Shown one piece after another: positions 1 through 10,679 of a stretch of 64,000 nt of DNA (position 1 is the first letter of the stretch; the number at the start of each line of letters is the position of its first letter). Source of the DNA: Eutypella sp. D-1 (lineage: Eukaryota; Ascomycota; Sordariomycetes; Xylariales; Diatrypaceae). The notes beneath the pieces were generated by a model, which was not told the DNA's origin, did no database searches, and saw only the letters and a list, made by a program, of their open reading frames with translations. Where the stretch lies: contig JAJTTP010000006.1 in the NCBI GenBank assembly GCA_023313575.1, positions 1,674,001 through 1,738,000 on the forward strand, given 5' to 3'. Position numbers and translations under genes: made by a program.

Positions 1-730
1 ATCGACGTCTGCTGGTTGTGTAGGAGTCGCAGCTCCCATAGTCGCCGCTCCCGCGACTCCGGCATCTCGACCTCCGCGTCCGCGTCCGCGCTGTACGCTG
101 CTCCCGACGGCGCCGGGCTCGGATACGCTGCGTTGCTGTTGTTGTTGTTGCTGCTGCTGCTGCCCCAGCACGATTGCGCTGGCGGGCTCTGTGGCGAGTA
201 CCCGTGCCCGTGTGGCGGCGCCGCGGTGACCGCGGCCGTCGCCACGTAGTGATGGGGATCACCTCGGTTCAGATTGCTGCTCAACGACGCCGCAGAACTC
301 GCGGAGGGCGAAGCGGCGGTTCCCGACGCCAGCAGCACCGGCTTGACGTCCTCTGTTGTGCTGGTGGGAGGAGGCCCCGGTAGCCGGCTCGTCGGGTAGA
401 TGCATTCCTGCATGTGACGCGAGCAGCCGGAGCAACTGGGGCGCCTCTCGTCACATCTAGAAGAAATAGGAAACCAATCGGTGTGAGTTTTAGGGGTTAT
501 GAGAAAGCAAGAGAGAGCACACGGTCATGTTACACCGGGCCTTATATTCGGGGGAGGAAGGGAGGGGAAGAGGGAGAGGGAGTCATTTACTTGACGTGAC
601 GTTTCTTACACAGCAAGCACCCGGTCTTGGATTTCTTGTGGTACAGACGCGGACCGCGACGACGGGGCTGCTGCTCTTGCGTGCCAATTGGTTCCATCAC
701 TGATTTCATCACACGAGACCGGAGCGTCAT
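1..730 (-). CDS. Zn(II)2Cys6 transcription factor, C-terminus off window
   Basis: Fungal binuclear-cluster DNA-binding regulator. Exon 1 is 591-730 (ATG at 730-728) and exon 2 runs from 456 to the left edge. The intron 457-590 starts gtaaat and ends ctag. The spliced N-terminus has a basic stretch and then six cysteines spaced C-x2-C-x6-C-x6-C-x2-C-x6-C (CLLCKKRHVKC, CSGCSRHMQEC), the canonical cluster. The intron splits the lysine codon just before the third cysteine, so splicing is needed to make a functional finger. A low-complexity linker rich in Ser, Pro, Ala and Asn follows. Near the edge, WELRLLHNQQTS resembles the start of the fungal regulator middle region. The target genes cannot be told. 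Another in-frame ATG lies 7 codons downstream of the chosen start. Confidence 0.9.
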
Positions 731-2427
731 GGCGGGTTAGGTAACGTCTGGCCAGGGCTTATCTACCGCTCAAATAAAAACTGCATACATAGGCTGTGTG
801 AACTTGGGTGGTCTCTTTAATAATAATAATAACAATAAAAAGATGGACAAAATTTTGGAACAGTTAAAAAAAAAAAGATAGATAGAGCTTTAAGATTGGC
901 GAGCCCGGAGGGAGGTTCCACGAGAAGCGAAGCGAAGCACAGCTCATAATCGCGACGCGACGTTGGCGAGAGAAAGCCCGATTTGACGGGATTGGATCGA
1001 AGATGGTACTCCCCATGGATCAAGCCTGTCCCGAGGGCCTGGATCCAATGGCAACCTGCAGCCCCAAGACGACGGGCTGACAGGACAGGGCATGGTAGGC
1101 GAGGCAGGGTTGGAGCGAGAGAGAGGGGGGCGGGGGGGGGGGGGTTGAAGAGAGAGAACCGAGGGATGATGGTGGTGGTGGCGAGGAGACAACGCCAACG
1201 TATCATGTATGCAACATATCGGTGGCTGTTATGATTCCCTATCTATTGTTTCCGTACTCAATTGACATCTCTATTGAATACCTATGTAGATAGGCATGCA
1301 GGTATATTCATCCTTGGGGGCCGAAGTGCACCCAACATAGACACTGCAACATAGAAGATCGCATCTCTCCCGCTTGCGTAGTCCACCAGTGCTTGGTGAC
1401 AGGTCAAATTTAGGGATCTGACTTGTAAGATTGAATATCTGAGGGAATGCCCTAATACCACTTTGTGGTACATAAGTATGCAAACGACATGGATCTTTAT
1501 ATAATGGCTATGTAGGTATCTTGACGTTGCAGCTTGCGTACTTAAGTACCTAACTTAATATTCAGCAGCCCGGATATGTAGAGGACCGGGAAAAGGGGGA
1601 GAGAGCTCAGGAGTATAACTATATCCAGACCGGGGTTGACGGGCATCCGACTGCCGATTTATAACTACAAGGTAGAAGAGCTAAGCCCTATCAAATGTGC
1701 CCAGGTTGGGTGTATTTGGAGCCATTGAAAAATATACATACAGGAACGCAGGAGTTATATACACTATTGCCTATTCAGGTAAGGGCACCCCTGGAACTAA
1801 CTACTGACCAATTTAGTGCACTTACGTAGGTAGTTGGTAGGCGTATATCGTTAGTGTTGCATCGGCCAGGGCACAGGGCCTCTGGAAAGAACTGGGACTG
1901 CTATTAACCCCCCCAAATATTGCCCTGTCTGACCTGTTATCTTCTCACTAGCCCACATGCAACAGATCCATGGATGGTCCGGGGATGATACAAAGTAGTT
2001 ATCGAGATTGTTTCAAAAGTTCGGTGACAACGAGAAGAACAACCTTGGAACCCCCCCCCGCATGATGATGATGATGATTTAATTCTGCCTTTGTCTTGTG
2101 TCTCTGTCTTGTGTCTCTTGTCTACTGCTACGTACGGATAATTATATGTGAAATCACGAAATCACATAGATACTGGATTATTGAAGTGGAAACACGCTCG
2201 TTTACCTTCTTGGACAAAGAGAAGGCAAGGCATCTTCACCACCATCGCCATCTTCACGATCTTCACCACCACTACCACCACCACCATCACCACCAACGCT
2301 ACCAACAACGGTACTACGTAATCTCTAACGGAGCTTACATCTCGATTAGTCGCATACGCATACCGCATACGAATACACCAAACCTACTATTGTCGGGTTG
2401 CCCCTTGGGGCGGGCTATGCTTCCGGA
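731..2427. other. Intergenic region between divergent genes
   Basis: Shared upstream region of the Zn2Cys6 gene (leftward) and MID1 (rightward). It holds a 13-G run at 1132-1144, an ATG/ATT trinucleotide stretch near 2062-2080 and a CAC/CAT-rich stretch at about 2230-2294. A 129-codon leftward open frame (817-1206) has the Pro- and Tyr-rich composition of translated low-complexity DNA and is not called. Confidence 0.6.
2230..2294. repeat. CAC/CAT-rich trinucleotide microsatellite
   Basis: Imperfect run of cac, cat and ttc triplets about 130-200 bases upstream of the MID1 start codon. It would read as a histidine run in one frame, but no gene model uses it. Confidence 0.7.
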
Positions 2428-4459
2428 ATGCAGCTCAGTCCATTGCAGTCGCGGCTAGCAGCGTCCCTGATAGCATCATTCTTATTGATCCTTGTCTATC
2501 TGTTCTTCTTCTTCCCACAGATCGCCACCGCAGTCGAGCTCGACAGCATACCTGGTAGCATACCTCCCGAATACGAGACGTACGAAACCGATGACGATGG
2601 CTGGATATACGATCGGGCGGGTCCGAGCTATGAACCCGAATTCGCCGCCTTCGACCGCAGCATCATCGGCAGGGCACCCGCTGGCGTGACCGGCCTGAAG
2701 AATAACGAACCCTGGTCCTCCAACATCCAGCCCGGCGAGACCATAACTTGCGTCTTCGAATTATCCTCCGCCCCCGATTCCGATTCCGGTTCCGATTCGA
2801 CCCGGTTACGTGAACTGCGAAGAAGTCCTGACGAGTCGCAAACAACACCAGATGGGGCAACGCCAGATGAGGCAACACCAGATGGGGACGAGGAGTCGTC
2901 GTCTACAAATAACAATAACAGTCTAGAGCTTGTTCGTCGCCAGGAGCCTACGAGGACGCTCTACATATCAGCAAATACTTGCCAGCAACCTTCTCGAATC
3001 TCCCCGGACCAGACCAGTTTGGACCCTCCTCAGCTGAGTTTGTTCGTCTCAAAGTCAAGCGACAACACCTCCCCCGGGCCCGACCAAGATGAGGCGGAGG
3101 TCCAATTTATCCCATTCAAGGAGGGGGCGGTTATGTTCAACACAACATTCACCGAGGACGTCTTCTTCAGTATCCACGCGCCACAGGTTTCGTCCGAGCA
3201 CTTCAACACCAACCTCCCCTACAACTTCGAGATTGCCGCCTCGATCGACGAGTCGTACCACAGCGTGGCTGGCGAGCCTAATTGGGAACTGATCTGGGTC
3301 GATAGCGACGCAACTGGCGCTCTGTTCACCACGGGGAACCTGACGAGCACCTCCGACGAGGTTGTGGACAAACTCCCTTACCTTTTATACGCCAATAACA
3401 AAAAGGATCCGAGGATCAACGGGATACGGCAGTCATACTGTGGCCTACGAAGGGAGGCGCAGATTCGCGCGCCGGAGAACGGGGTCAGCGGCCAAATAAT
3501 GATGGGTCTGAAGAAAGGTCGGCCGGGCGTCCCGACTAAACAAGAGTTTTACATAGGAGGCCTCAATGCTAGCTCTCAATACGTCAGCATTCTGGTCAAA
3601 GACCGGACAGTCGGTACGACGGACCGGCGCCGAGATGTCGCCGGCGGAGGCGGCATCGTATTTCGGGAGACGGAGATGGATACCAAACCAGGTGAGCCCC
3701 CCCCCCCCCCCCTCTTTCCTATATACATTGTGTACTTCTTTTATGCTCATCATCCCAAACACAGAGGGCGCTTGTCGGGTAATCTTCAACCTGACGCTGT
3801 GCGACGAGACGCAGTACGCGGTGCCGGCGAACACGGAGCTGTTCCGGGACGTTCAGGACCTGGAGGCGTTCTACGACAACTACACGCGGACGATGTACGA
3901 CAACTTCGAGAAGTCGCTGCAGCAGGTGCAGTGCGAGGCGCCGTCGGAGAACCGGTTCTCGCTGGTGAAGACGTGCGACGACTGCCGGACGGCATACAAA
4001 AACTGGCTGTGCTCGGTAGCCGTGCCGCGGTGCGAGGACTTCTCGGAGCCCGACCGCCGGTACCTGCAGCCGCGCAACATCGATAAGCCCTTCCCCAACG
4101 GCACCATGGTCGACGAGGCCACGCGCCTCCGCTACGACGGCCAGAAGGCCTTCACCTCGTCCCGCAACCCCCTGATCGACGACATCGTCAAACCCGGCCC
4201 CTACAAGGAGGTCCTCCCCTGCGACGACGTCTGCTACCAGCTCGTCCAGAGCTGCCCCGCTGCCCTCGGCTTCGACTGCCCCCAGCCCGACAACATCGGC
4301 TTCGACGTCTCCTACGGCCGCCGCCTCGGCGAGGGCATCACCTGCAACTACCCCGGCTCCGCCCACTACCCATCCGCTTCCGCCCGGAACCCCGTGCCGT
4401 GGGCCGGTCTGCTGCCGGCGGTGATCGCGGGCGCTGTTGTGATGGTACTCGCGCCTTGA
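2428..4459 (+). CDS. MID1: Mid1, stretch-activated Ca2+ channel subunit
   Basis: Regulatory partner of the Cch1 high-affinity calcium channel at the plasma membrane. It admits calcium under mechanical, mating or ER stress. Exon 1 is 2428-3691 and exon 2 is 3765-4459, giving 652 residues, the usual length for filamentous fungi. The first ATG (MQLSPLQSRLAAS) is followed by a strong hydrophobic signal segment. An open stretch starting at a TTG at 2398 adds ten residues but is not a likely start. The ectodomain has many N-glycosylation sites. The C-terminal third is cysteine-rich (CDDCRTAYKNWLC; LPCDDVCYQLVQSC), as the family requires. The last 20 residues are hydrophobic, compatible with GPI attachment or a terminal membrane segment. 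The only intron carries a 16-C run right after its donor. Confidence 0.95.
3697..3712 (+). repeat. Poly(C)16 tract inside the MID1 intron
   Basis: Sixteen C on the sense strand, starting four bases into the donor-proximal part of intron 3692-3764. See the finding on C-tract introns. Confidence 0.9.
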
Positions 4460-6130
4460 TAATTGAAGGCGGGGACATAAAAGGGAGGATGGGGTTAGAT
4501 GGGACTACTGGCGTTAATGGGGAAGGGAGGGATTCTATCTTGTGATCTGATTTCTAGCTCTTATTTATTTATTTTTTTGGGCCGGATTTTCTTACGTTAT
4601 GGTTTGCGCGGCATCCAAGAAGTTAGCAGCGAGCGAAACTTGTCATCCCCCCCTCCTTTTTGTTTTCTTCCATTAAAGACCGGACGGGACAAGAGGCGTT
4701 TTTCGGCTGCTTGTGCTTTTTCTTGTGTTTCTTTTTTGGGGGAGGGGTCTGTCATATATCGGGGGGATGTTTCATTTTACACAAACCTCGTACCTAATCT
4801 GGGACATGTTTTGAATGTTATCTAGACGGTTGCTTATATAGATGCAGTCTTTACGGCTGGCAGCATACATTCGGTTTCTCCCTTCTCCTTCTCCTTCTCC
4901 TTCCAGTTCGTATTTCTGGTCTGGGGATTTCCTTTTTCTCTTGGGTGATGTTTGCTCGTTCCCCCGGGCCGAGCGGTGGTGATGGACAGTGGACGTATAT
5001 GCGTATCGTGTGGATGATGACCAATGGTGTCTGCCTGTCCATGACTCACCTCCCTCGTGGACGACACTCGGTCGGATGAGTATAGAAGAGAAAAGAAGGA
5101 TAATGTCATAGAATCTTGTTGACACTTGTTTTCTACGAAGGTCTAAAGGTATCTGAGGCCAGATGGCCGGAATCAAAGTCATGAGTAGCTGAGTGCGTAG
5201 GCAGGCAGCCAACCAGGTAGGTAGGTACCTATGTAGGAAATGTACTATTGCGCTTCTGGTGCGAGAAGGGATATTACCTATTAACAATATCAGTCTAATC
5301 CCAATTACTACAATGCCTTCAGTGACATTATCTTCATCTTTATACATTGATCTAATAGAGAGGAGCAAAGCCCCTATATATGTCAATGCCTTTCGTCCAG
5401 TACATGCAGCCGAGGCCGTACAATGCGTACCTATGTAACTATTACTTACCTAATCTATTTTGTATGTACCTGGGAAGGGGGGCTCCACTCCCGAACGGGC
5501 AGGTCCCCTGACAAGGAAATGCGGCACTAGACGAAAAAAGGGATAAACCCTGGCGGCAACGGAGACCCAGACCAGACACATGTCCATTTAACTTGTTCGT
5601 ATCTGTACTTTAGGGGGATTCCAAACCGTATTGCTGTGCCTGTGAATCTGCTGCTCGTAAGTAGGTAGGTAGTCTACTTACTAACTATTACCTAGGTACT
5701 ATTACTACATATATATCTGTTCTTTAAGTGCATAGGAAGAAGACAAGAGACGAACTTATAAAAAAAAAAAAAAAAAAACACAACCCTGACAAAGTTTCTG
5801 ACCTGTATATCTGTCCATTGGTCTTTCTGCCTATCCGAAATCCCATTTGTATCTTAATTCTTAAAGGGATTGGTATCTCGAATATCGAAACATTCCATTA
5901 ATCGACTAATAATCGGACACGCGCGCAAACAGCTACCACCCCCTAAAACGAGATCCAGAGATCGACATATTAATTCTTAGGAAAGTTACCACTACTTACG
6001 ACCTTTTTACCTTACCTACTACATACGCCTTACAAGATAAACTATCTTCATCTATCGAGACTTTCCCACTCGATATCAGCTACGTCCCGCATATACGCGC
6101 GCAGTCCTCATAAACTATACATAATTCACA
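4460..6130. other. Intergenic region MID1 - YSY6
   Basis: Contains the MID1 3' end and the YSY6 upstream region. It has a CTCCTT run near 4880-4903, TAGGTA-rich blocks at 5215-5237 and 5661-5698 (the second includes a perfect TACCTAGGTA at 5689), and a 19-A run at 5760-5778. A 204-codon leftward frame (4772-5386) has no recognisable motif and is not called. Confidence 0.5.
5760..5778. repeat. Poly(A)19 tract
   Basis: Nineteen A on the plus strand about 350 bases upstream of YSY6. It could be a promoter poly(dA:dT) element. It has no target-site duplication or upstream element that would mark a retroposed tail. Confidence 0.8.
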
Positions 6131-6678
6131 ATGGTACGTCGCCGGCAACTCAACATATATATACCCAGGTCCTTTCGCGACCTATACTTTTCCAGCCAGC
6201 CGGGTCCCTCCCCTCCCCTATATAGAAGAGGAGTAGGAACGCTGGCTGGCAAGCAACGCCCAAACGAGATCGAGACCGAGTAGAGATAAAACTAGAGCTA
6301 GCTAGCTAACACAACGAAAAACAGGCGCAGACGCTGGAACAGAGGCGGCGAAACGCCAAGTTCACCAAGGACCAGGACGCGCGCCGCGGCAAGTCCGAGA
6401 CCGAGATCAAGAAGCGCACCAAGGACGCGCCCAAGTCCCCCATCTCGCCCTTTTGGCTCGGTAAGCAAGATCGCTTTATACCATACCTATCGCTGTTCCT
6501 TTTTTTTGGCCTCCTCTTCCGCGAGGCTAGTCATTGGGGCGGGAGGATAGGGAACGGAATTGTTGGTTAGACTTAAATAAATAAAGTATTAACCTCCTTT
6601 TCCATTCTAGGGATTTTCGCTTTCATCGTCTTCGGCGGTCTCGTGTTCGAGATCATTGCGCGCGTCTTCTTCCGATAG
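6131..6678 (+). CDS. YSY6: Ysy6/RAMP4-family ER translocon-associated protein
   Basis: Small tail-anchored ER protein of the RAMP4/SERP1 family, which sits at the Sec61 translocon and supports secretory-protein biogenesis under stress. Exons are 6131-6133 (the ATG alone), 6325-6460 and 6611-6678, giving 68 residues. Intron 1 (6134-6324) starts directly after the start codon and intron 2 is 6461-6610. The protein opens MAQTLEQRRRNAKFTKDQ and keeps the family's KKRTKD and SPFWLG motifs. It ends in one membrane segment and a short basic tail. The frame closes exactly across both introns. The acceptor of exon 2 has no usable in-frame ATG nearby, which supports the one-codon first exon. Confidence 0.93.
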
Positions 6679-7969
6679 AGGAACCAGAAGAGAAACAATA
6701 AAACCAAACTCCAATAAAAAAGAAAAAACAGGATATCCTTACGGCCGATCATGTTCCTCCCTTTCTTTCCCTCCTGTCCTATCCACCGCCAGATCATTGG
6801 GGTGGGCCTTTCAGTGAACGGAGAAGCTTGCAGGAGTGCTATAGACCACGCAGCAGCGGGTAGGAGGGCCACGAGATCATCATTATACACATACATCAGG
6901 AACGGCGGGGTTGGTGAAAATGCCAGGTATCCGAGACAAGGCGTACGTAAGAAGATATCGGAGGAGGGAAGGAAGGGAAGGGAAGGGGGGGAGGAAAAAA
7001 AAAACGCTTCAATGCAGTAGTAGAAGGGTCGAGCGGCATTGTCTGTCTGGGCGGATAGGTTAATAAATAAGTCCAGGAATGGGTGCAGGACAACCGGGGG
7101 GAGACGGGGAGGGGAATTGAGATACGGTGGACATCTGTTACGCGGTGCACCTTTTCTTGTGTCTTCGGTCTTGTCTTTCTGTCTTCTTTTTTTCGTTATA
7201 CATATACTTTTCCCCCCAAGAGGTACGGTAGGCCAGGCCACGCTGCGTGGAAATGCGCGGACTTGAAAACCAACCTATGTGCGTTTTTTTTTGTAGAAAA
7301 CAGGACAGACTCAGCCCCCCCCCCCGTTCTATAGATCGTCGCAATTTTTCAACCCCCGGCAACCTGCCGAAAGAACGGAGAGTAAGAGAGTAGACCGGCC
7401 CCCCTTACACTGGGATTCCAGGGCCCCCTATATGGTCCACTCCCCTTAGGGCGCGATAGAATGCCATGTGTGTGCGAGAAATATTTCGTAGAAGAAGCAA
7501 GGTGCCTTTTTATTAGTCGGTCAATCATATTATGTTAAAGCGTAGTTGAAAGACAGTTGATATAGTGACCATCGGGAAGGCCATTCATTCATTGTAGGAA
7601 GCCCGAGCGCAAAAAGCGAGGACGAGGGACTTGGTATAATAATGGAAACCCCCATGTAGCAAACCCCTCTGCGATCCCCGTCCCATCTTCTTCTCCCCCC
7701 TTGCCTCTTTTAACCGCACCGTCTTCCCTCGTCGCCCTTCAACCTTCACCCCAACCCCCCCGCCTACCTTCCTTCCTAACTTTTGGACTCGCCCCTGACG
7801 TTTTTTTATGTCCCGAAACGCCGTAACGGAAAAACACGGATGAAACGCAAAGCAAAAATGAAGCGAAAGGAAGAATAACCCCCCCCGCGCTCCCCGAGAA
7901 AAAGACAATGGCAAAAAGCGCATGACCTCCTAGATTAAAGTAGTGTCGGCTGACTTATTTGAACTGGGC
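6679..7969. other. Intergenic region between convergent genes
   Basis: 3' flanks of YSY6 and of the SMAP-domain gene. Purine/pyrimidine-rich, with an 11-C run at about 7315-7325. Long leftward frames here (6573-7241, 7585-7923) overlap the YSY6 exon antisense or have low-complexity content, and I see no gene. Confidence 0.5.
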
Positions 7970-9678
7970 TTAGGCGCCCAGTCCCCTCCGATGACCCTGG
8001 TTCTCGTTCTTCATCTTCATGCCGGCGTCGAACTGACGCTCGAGCTGGCGCTGCATGAGGGAGATGTCGTCGGTGCTGGATCGGGGGCCGTGGGCGCGGG
8101 CGTGGGCGTTGTCGTCGCTACCGCTCGCCGCCTTCTTGCCGCCCCCCAGGAGTCGCAGGAACTTCTCCTTCCTCTTGGCGCTGCCCTCTAGGGACTGGAC
8201 GTGCCACTGCTCCCCCCCTGCGTCAGCGTTACTCGGTCCCTCAGTCGCGGCAGCGGCGGCGGTAGGAGTGGGCGGCACGTACGACTCGGTCTTGGCCTTC
8301 TTGCTCTTCTTCGCCTTCTTGTCTTTCTTGGCCTTCTTCTCCTTGGGTGGCGCCTCCTCCTCCTCTTCGGCGGCTGCACCGTTTGTGGTGGCCGCATCTG
8401 CTTCCCCCTCGTTCTCCTCGTCCACCTCCTCCCGCTTGCGCTTCTTGTTGGCCTTCTTCTCTTTCCGCGCCTTCTTGGGGTCCTCCTCGGGAGCTTCCGC
8501 CTCGTCTACGTCGTCGGCCTTGGACTTTCTCTTCTTCTTCTTATTCTTCTTGTCTTGGTCCTTGGATTTTTTCGGCGTCTCTTCAGGCTGCTCTGGCTCC
8601 GGTTCCGGCTCCGGCTCAGGCTCGGCAATAGGGGCCACGGTCTCTGTAGCAGCACCGCCCGTCGCGTCATCGTCATCGTCATCGTCATCGCTATCCGAGT
8701 CGGAGTCCGACGAGGAATCGGAACTTGTGTCGTCGTCGTCGTCGCTAGCGGGGGCCTTGCTCTTCTTCCCCTGACCTTTCGCTGCTGCCTGCAGTGCTTT
8801 CCTTGCAGCCTGTCTCTCGTCACTCGCGGTCTTCTCGAGTCCCGACGCGGTGATGGAGGGACCAAGCTCCTTGTCCATAGAGGTCTTAAGCGCCTTTTCC
8901 TGAGCCTTAGCGTCCTTTCTCCGCTGTCGCTTAGCCTCCTCAGCGGCGTAGGAGTTCGCGGCGGTGGGGTTGGCCGCGTCGGAGGTGCCGTTCGCGGAAG
9001 AGGGCCCGTCAAGCGGGATGAAGTCTTCGTTCTCGGAGTCTGAATCGGCCGCATCGCCGTTCTCGCCGGAGGGCTGGTTCTCGCCACGCTCCTCCTTCTG
9101 TTCGGAGAGTTTAGTCGACGATCGATCTATCTAGACCACACGAGCGCACATAGACACGCAATATCTATCATCCGAAGAGAAGGAAGGAAGGAAGGAAAGG
9201 GCTTACCGCTTTCAACTCGTCGAGGTAATCGGCGCGAGCTCTGGCCTTCTGGGCCTCGACCCACATCTTGATGGACTGGGCCTCGAGCTTGTCGGCGCGC
9301 TGGCGCAACTGCTTCCGGCGCTTCTCCTGCTTGTGGGGGCGGTTGGCCAGCTTCTTCTGCTTGTCGGCGGCCCGGCGCTCGGCGTTCCACTTCCCCGCGC
9401 GCCCGACGTTGGCCTTGCGCGCGAGCTTGGCCTCGGACTTCGCGTGTCGCTTCTCCCGCCGGGCGGCGGCGCGGGCGAGTCGCTGCTCCTGCTGTCGTTT
9501 GATCTTCGCCTCTGTTTCGTTGTTGTGAACCCCAGGTTAGTGAGTTTTCTCCATTGGTGATTGTTCATTATTCATTGTTCATTGTTGATCTCTTATTACC
9601 TTTAGCTTCGGCTTCCTGGCGCAGCTTGACAGGGTCCAGCTGCTTGAAAGGGCCCTTGGCCTCCGTGGTCCCGGTCAT
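7970..9678 (-). CDS. Lysine-rich nucleolar protein with SMAP domain (KNOP1-like)
   Basis: Exons 9511... are: exon 1 9600-9678, exon 2 9207-9511, exon 3 7970-9130, giving 514 residues. Introns are 9512-9599 and 9131-9206. The N-terminal 130 residues are almost entirely helical, rich in Arg, Lys, Ala and Gln. The middle alternates acidic runs (Asp/Ser, then a Glu-Pro repeat) with lysine runs such as KKNKKKKRKSK, a typical nucleolar composition. Near the C-terminus, EQWHVQSLEG followed by KRKEKFLRLLGG matches the small-acidic-protein-like (SMAP) domain shared with animal KNOP1. The likely role is ribosome biogenesis or nucleolar structure, inferred from composition and domain only. The gene converges on YSY6 and diverges from the F-box gene. 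Confidence 0.85.
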
Positions 9679-10679
9679 GGTGCCGGTTGGTGATCTGCAA
9701 GAGACCCGGACAATTTAAATTCAAGTGTCAGCGATTATTGAAGATTGAGAAAGCAATTGTTATCAGTAACAATAACGACAGAGAGGTAGGCGATGTTCTC
9801 TCAGTCAACTATGATATGAGTCCGAGGTAAACAGACAATTCGTGGGCTTCGTAATAGGAAAAGAAAAAAATGAAGTTACAGAAGAAGCAGATAGATAAAA
9901 CTAAAAAAGATGCCCGCCGATAATTGAAAATTTCAGTGGAGCTCCTGTAGAGACTAGTGATGGATGTAGTTAGACCAGAGGCAGTCGCGGTAATTAGTGG
10001 GTCTGAAGCTGTCTGGAGGATAGCCAGTAGATACTACATTCTTTCCAGTGAGTAGTTACACTATAGGATAAGTATACAGTACTAACTAGCCTCAATCATA
10101 GCCACCCCCACCAGAACCAGCCAGCCAGCCTGGCGATGGATCCGCTTGACCGTTGTTGAGATAGCTGTTGCTGTAAGACAGGGGTCACTTCAACAACTAA
10201 GGAGGGCTCCAGGGCTGCTAACCCGCTGCCAACCAGCACTAACTAATCCGCCAACCAACTACCTAGGCAACTAACTACTTAGCCAACCTTCGAAACAACC
10301 ACAACCAAACAAGGGCTTCACCTCTCCGCTCCTCTTCAACCAGTCAATACCTAATGACTTAACACGCAATTGCTCACCTTAATTTGAATTCCATGCGAAG
10401 CCCCTTTTTCTTTTCTTTTTTTTGATTGTTTATTTTGGATAAAAGCTGGAGGTCGTACTTTAAAGAACTTTAGATAGTTCCGACCTCCTTTATATATCTA
10501 ATACCACAATGCCATAAGCGTAAATTTACATCCCTCAACGTGGGCTTCTTGAATGCACATCCTCACATCCTCTTTACCCTCCTGGTCTGCCCTCCCTCTC
10601 CTTATTTTGTCCCTCTGACAAGGGTGACCCCACCGCTTCTTCCGAGTTGCAAATATTAAACTGGAACAACTTGTACGAT
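9679..10679. other. Divergent promoter region
   Basis: Upstream of both the SMAP-domain gene (leftward) and the Rcy1-type gene (rightward). AACCAACTA-like repeats lie around 10235-10310. No coding exon is recognised. Confidence 0.5.

Noticed and set aside
817..1206. 129-codon leftward frame upstream of the Zn2Cys6 gene
   Set aside because: It spans a 13-G run and ends in a Tyr run from an ATA repeat, so it is low-complexity translation.
3719..4366. 215-codon leftward frame inside MID1
   Set aside because: It is antisense to the conserved cysteine-rich MID1 exon and reflects GC-rich third positions.
4772..5386. 204-codon leftward frame between MID1 and YSY6
   Set aside because: It crosses the CTCCTT and TAGGTA simple repeats, shows no domain, and is more likely chance in promoter and 3' flank DNA.
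5760..5778. Poly(A) run as the tail of a retroposed element
   Set aside because: There is no element body, no target duplication and no coding relic next to it.
6573..7241. 222-codon leftward frame over the YSY6 3' end
   Set aside because: It is antisense to YSY6 exon 3 and its intron, has low-complexity Phe/Leu/Pro composition and shows no motif.
8055..9043. Long plus-strand frames (239 and 280 codons) over the SMAP-domain gene
   Set aside because: They are shadows of the lysine- and acid-rich minus-strand exon and read as Ser/Phe/Leu runs with no function.
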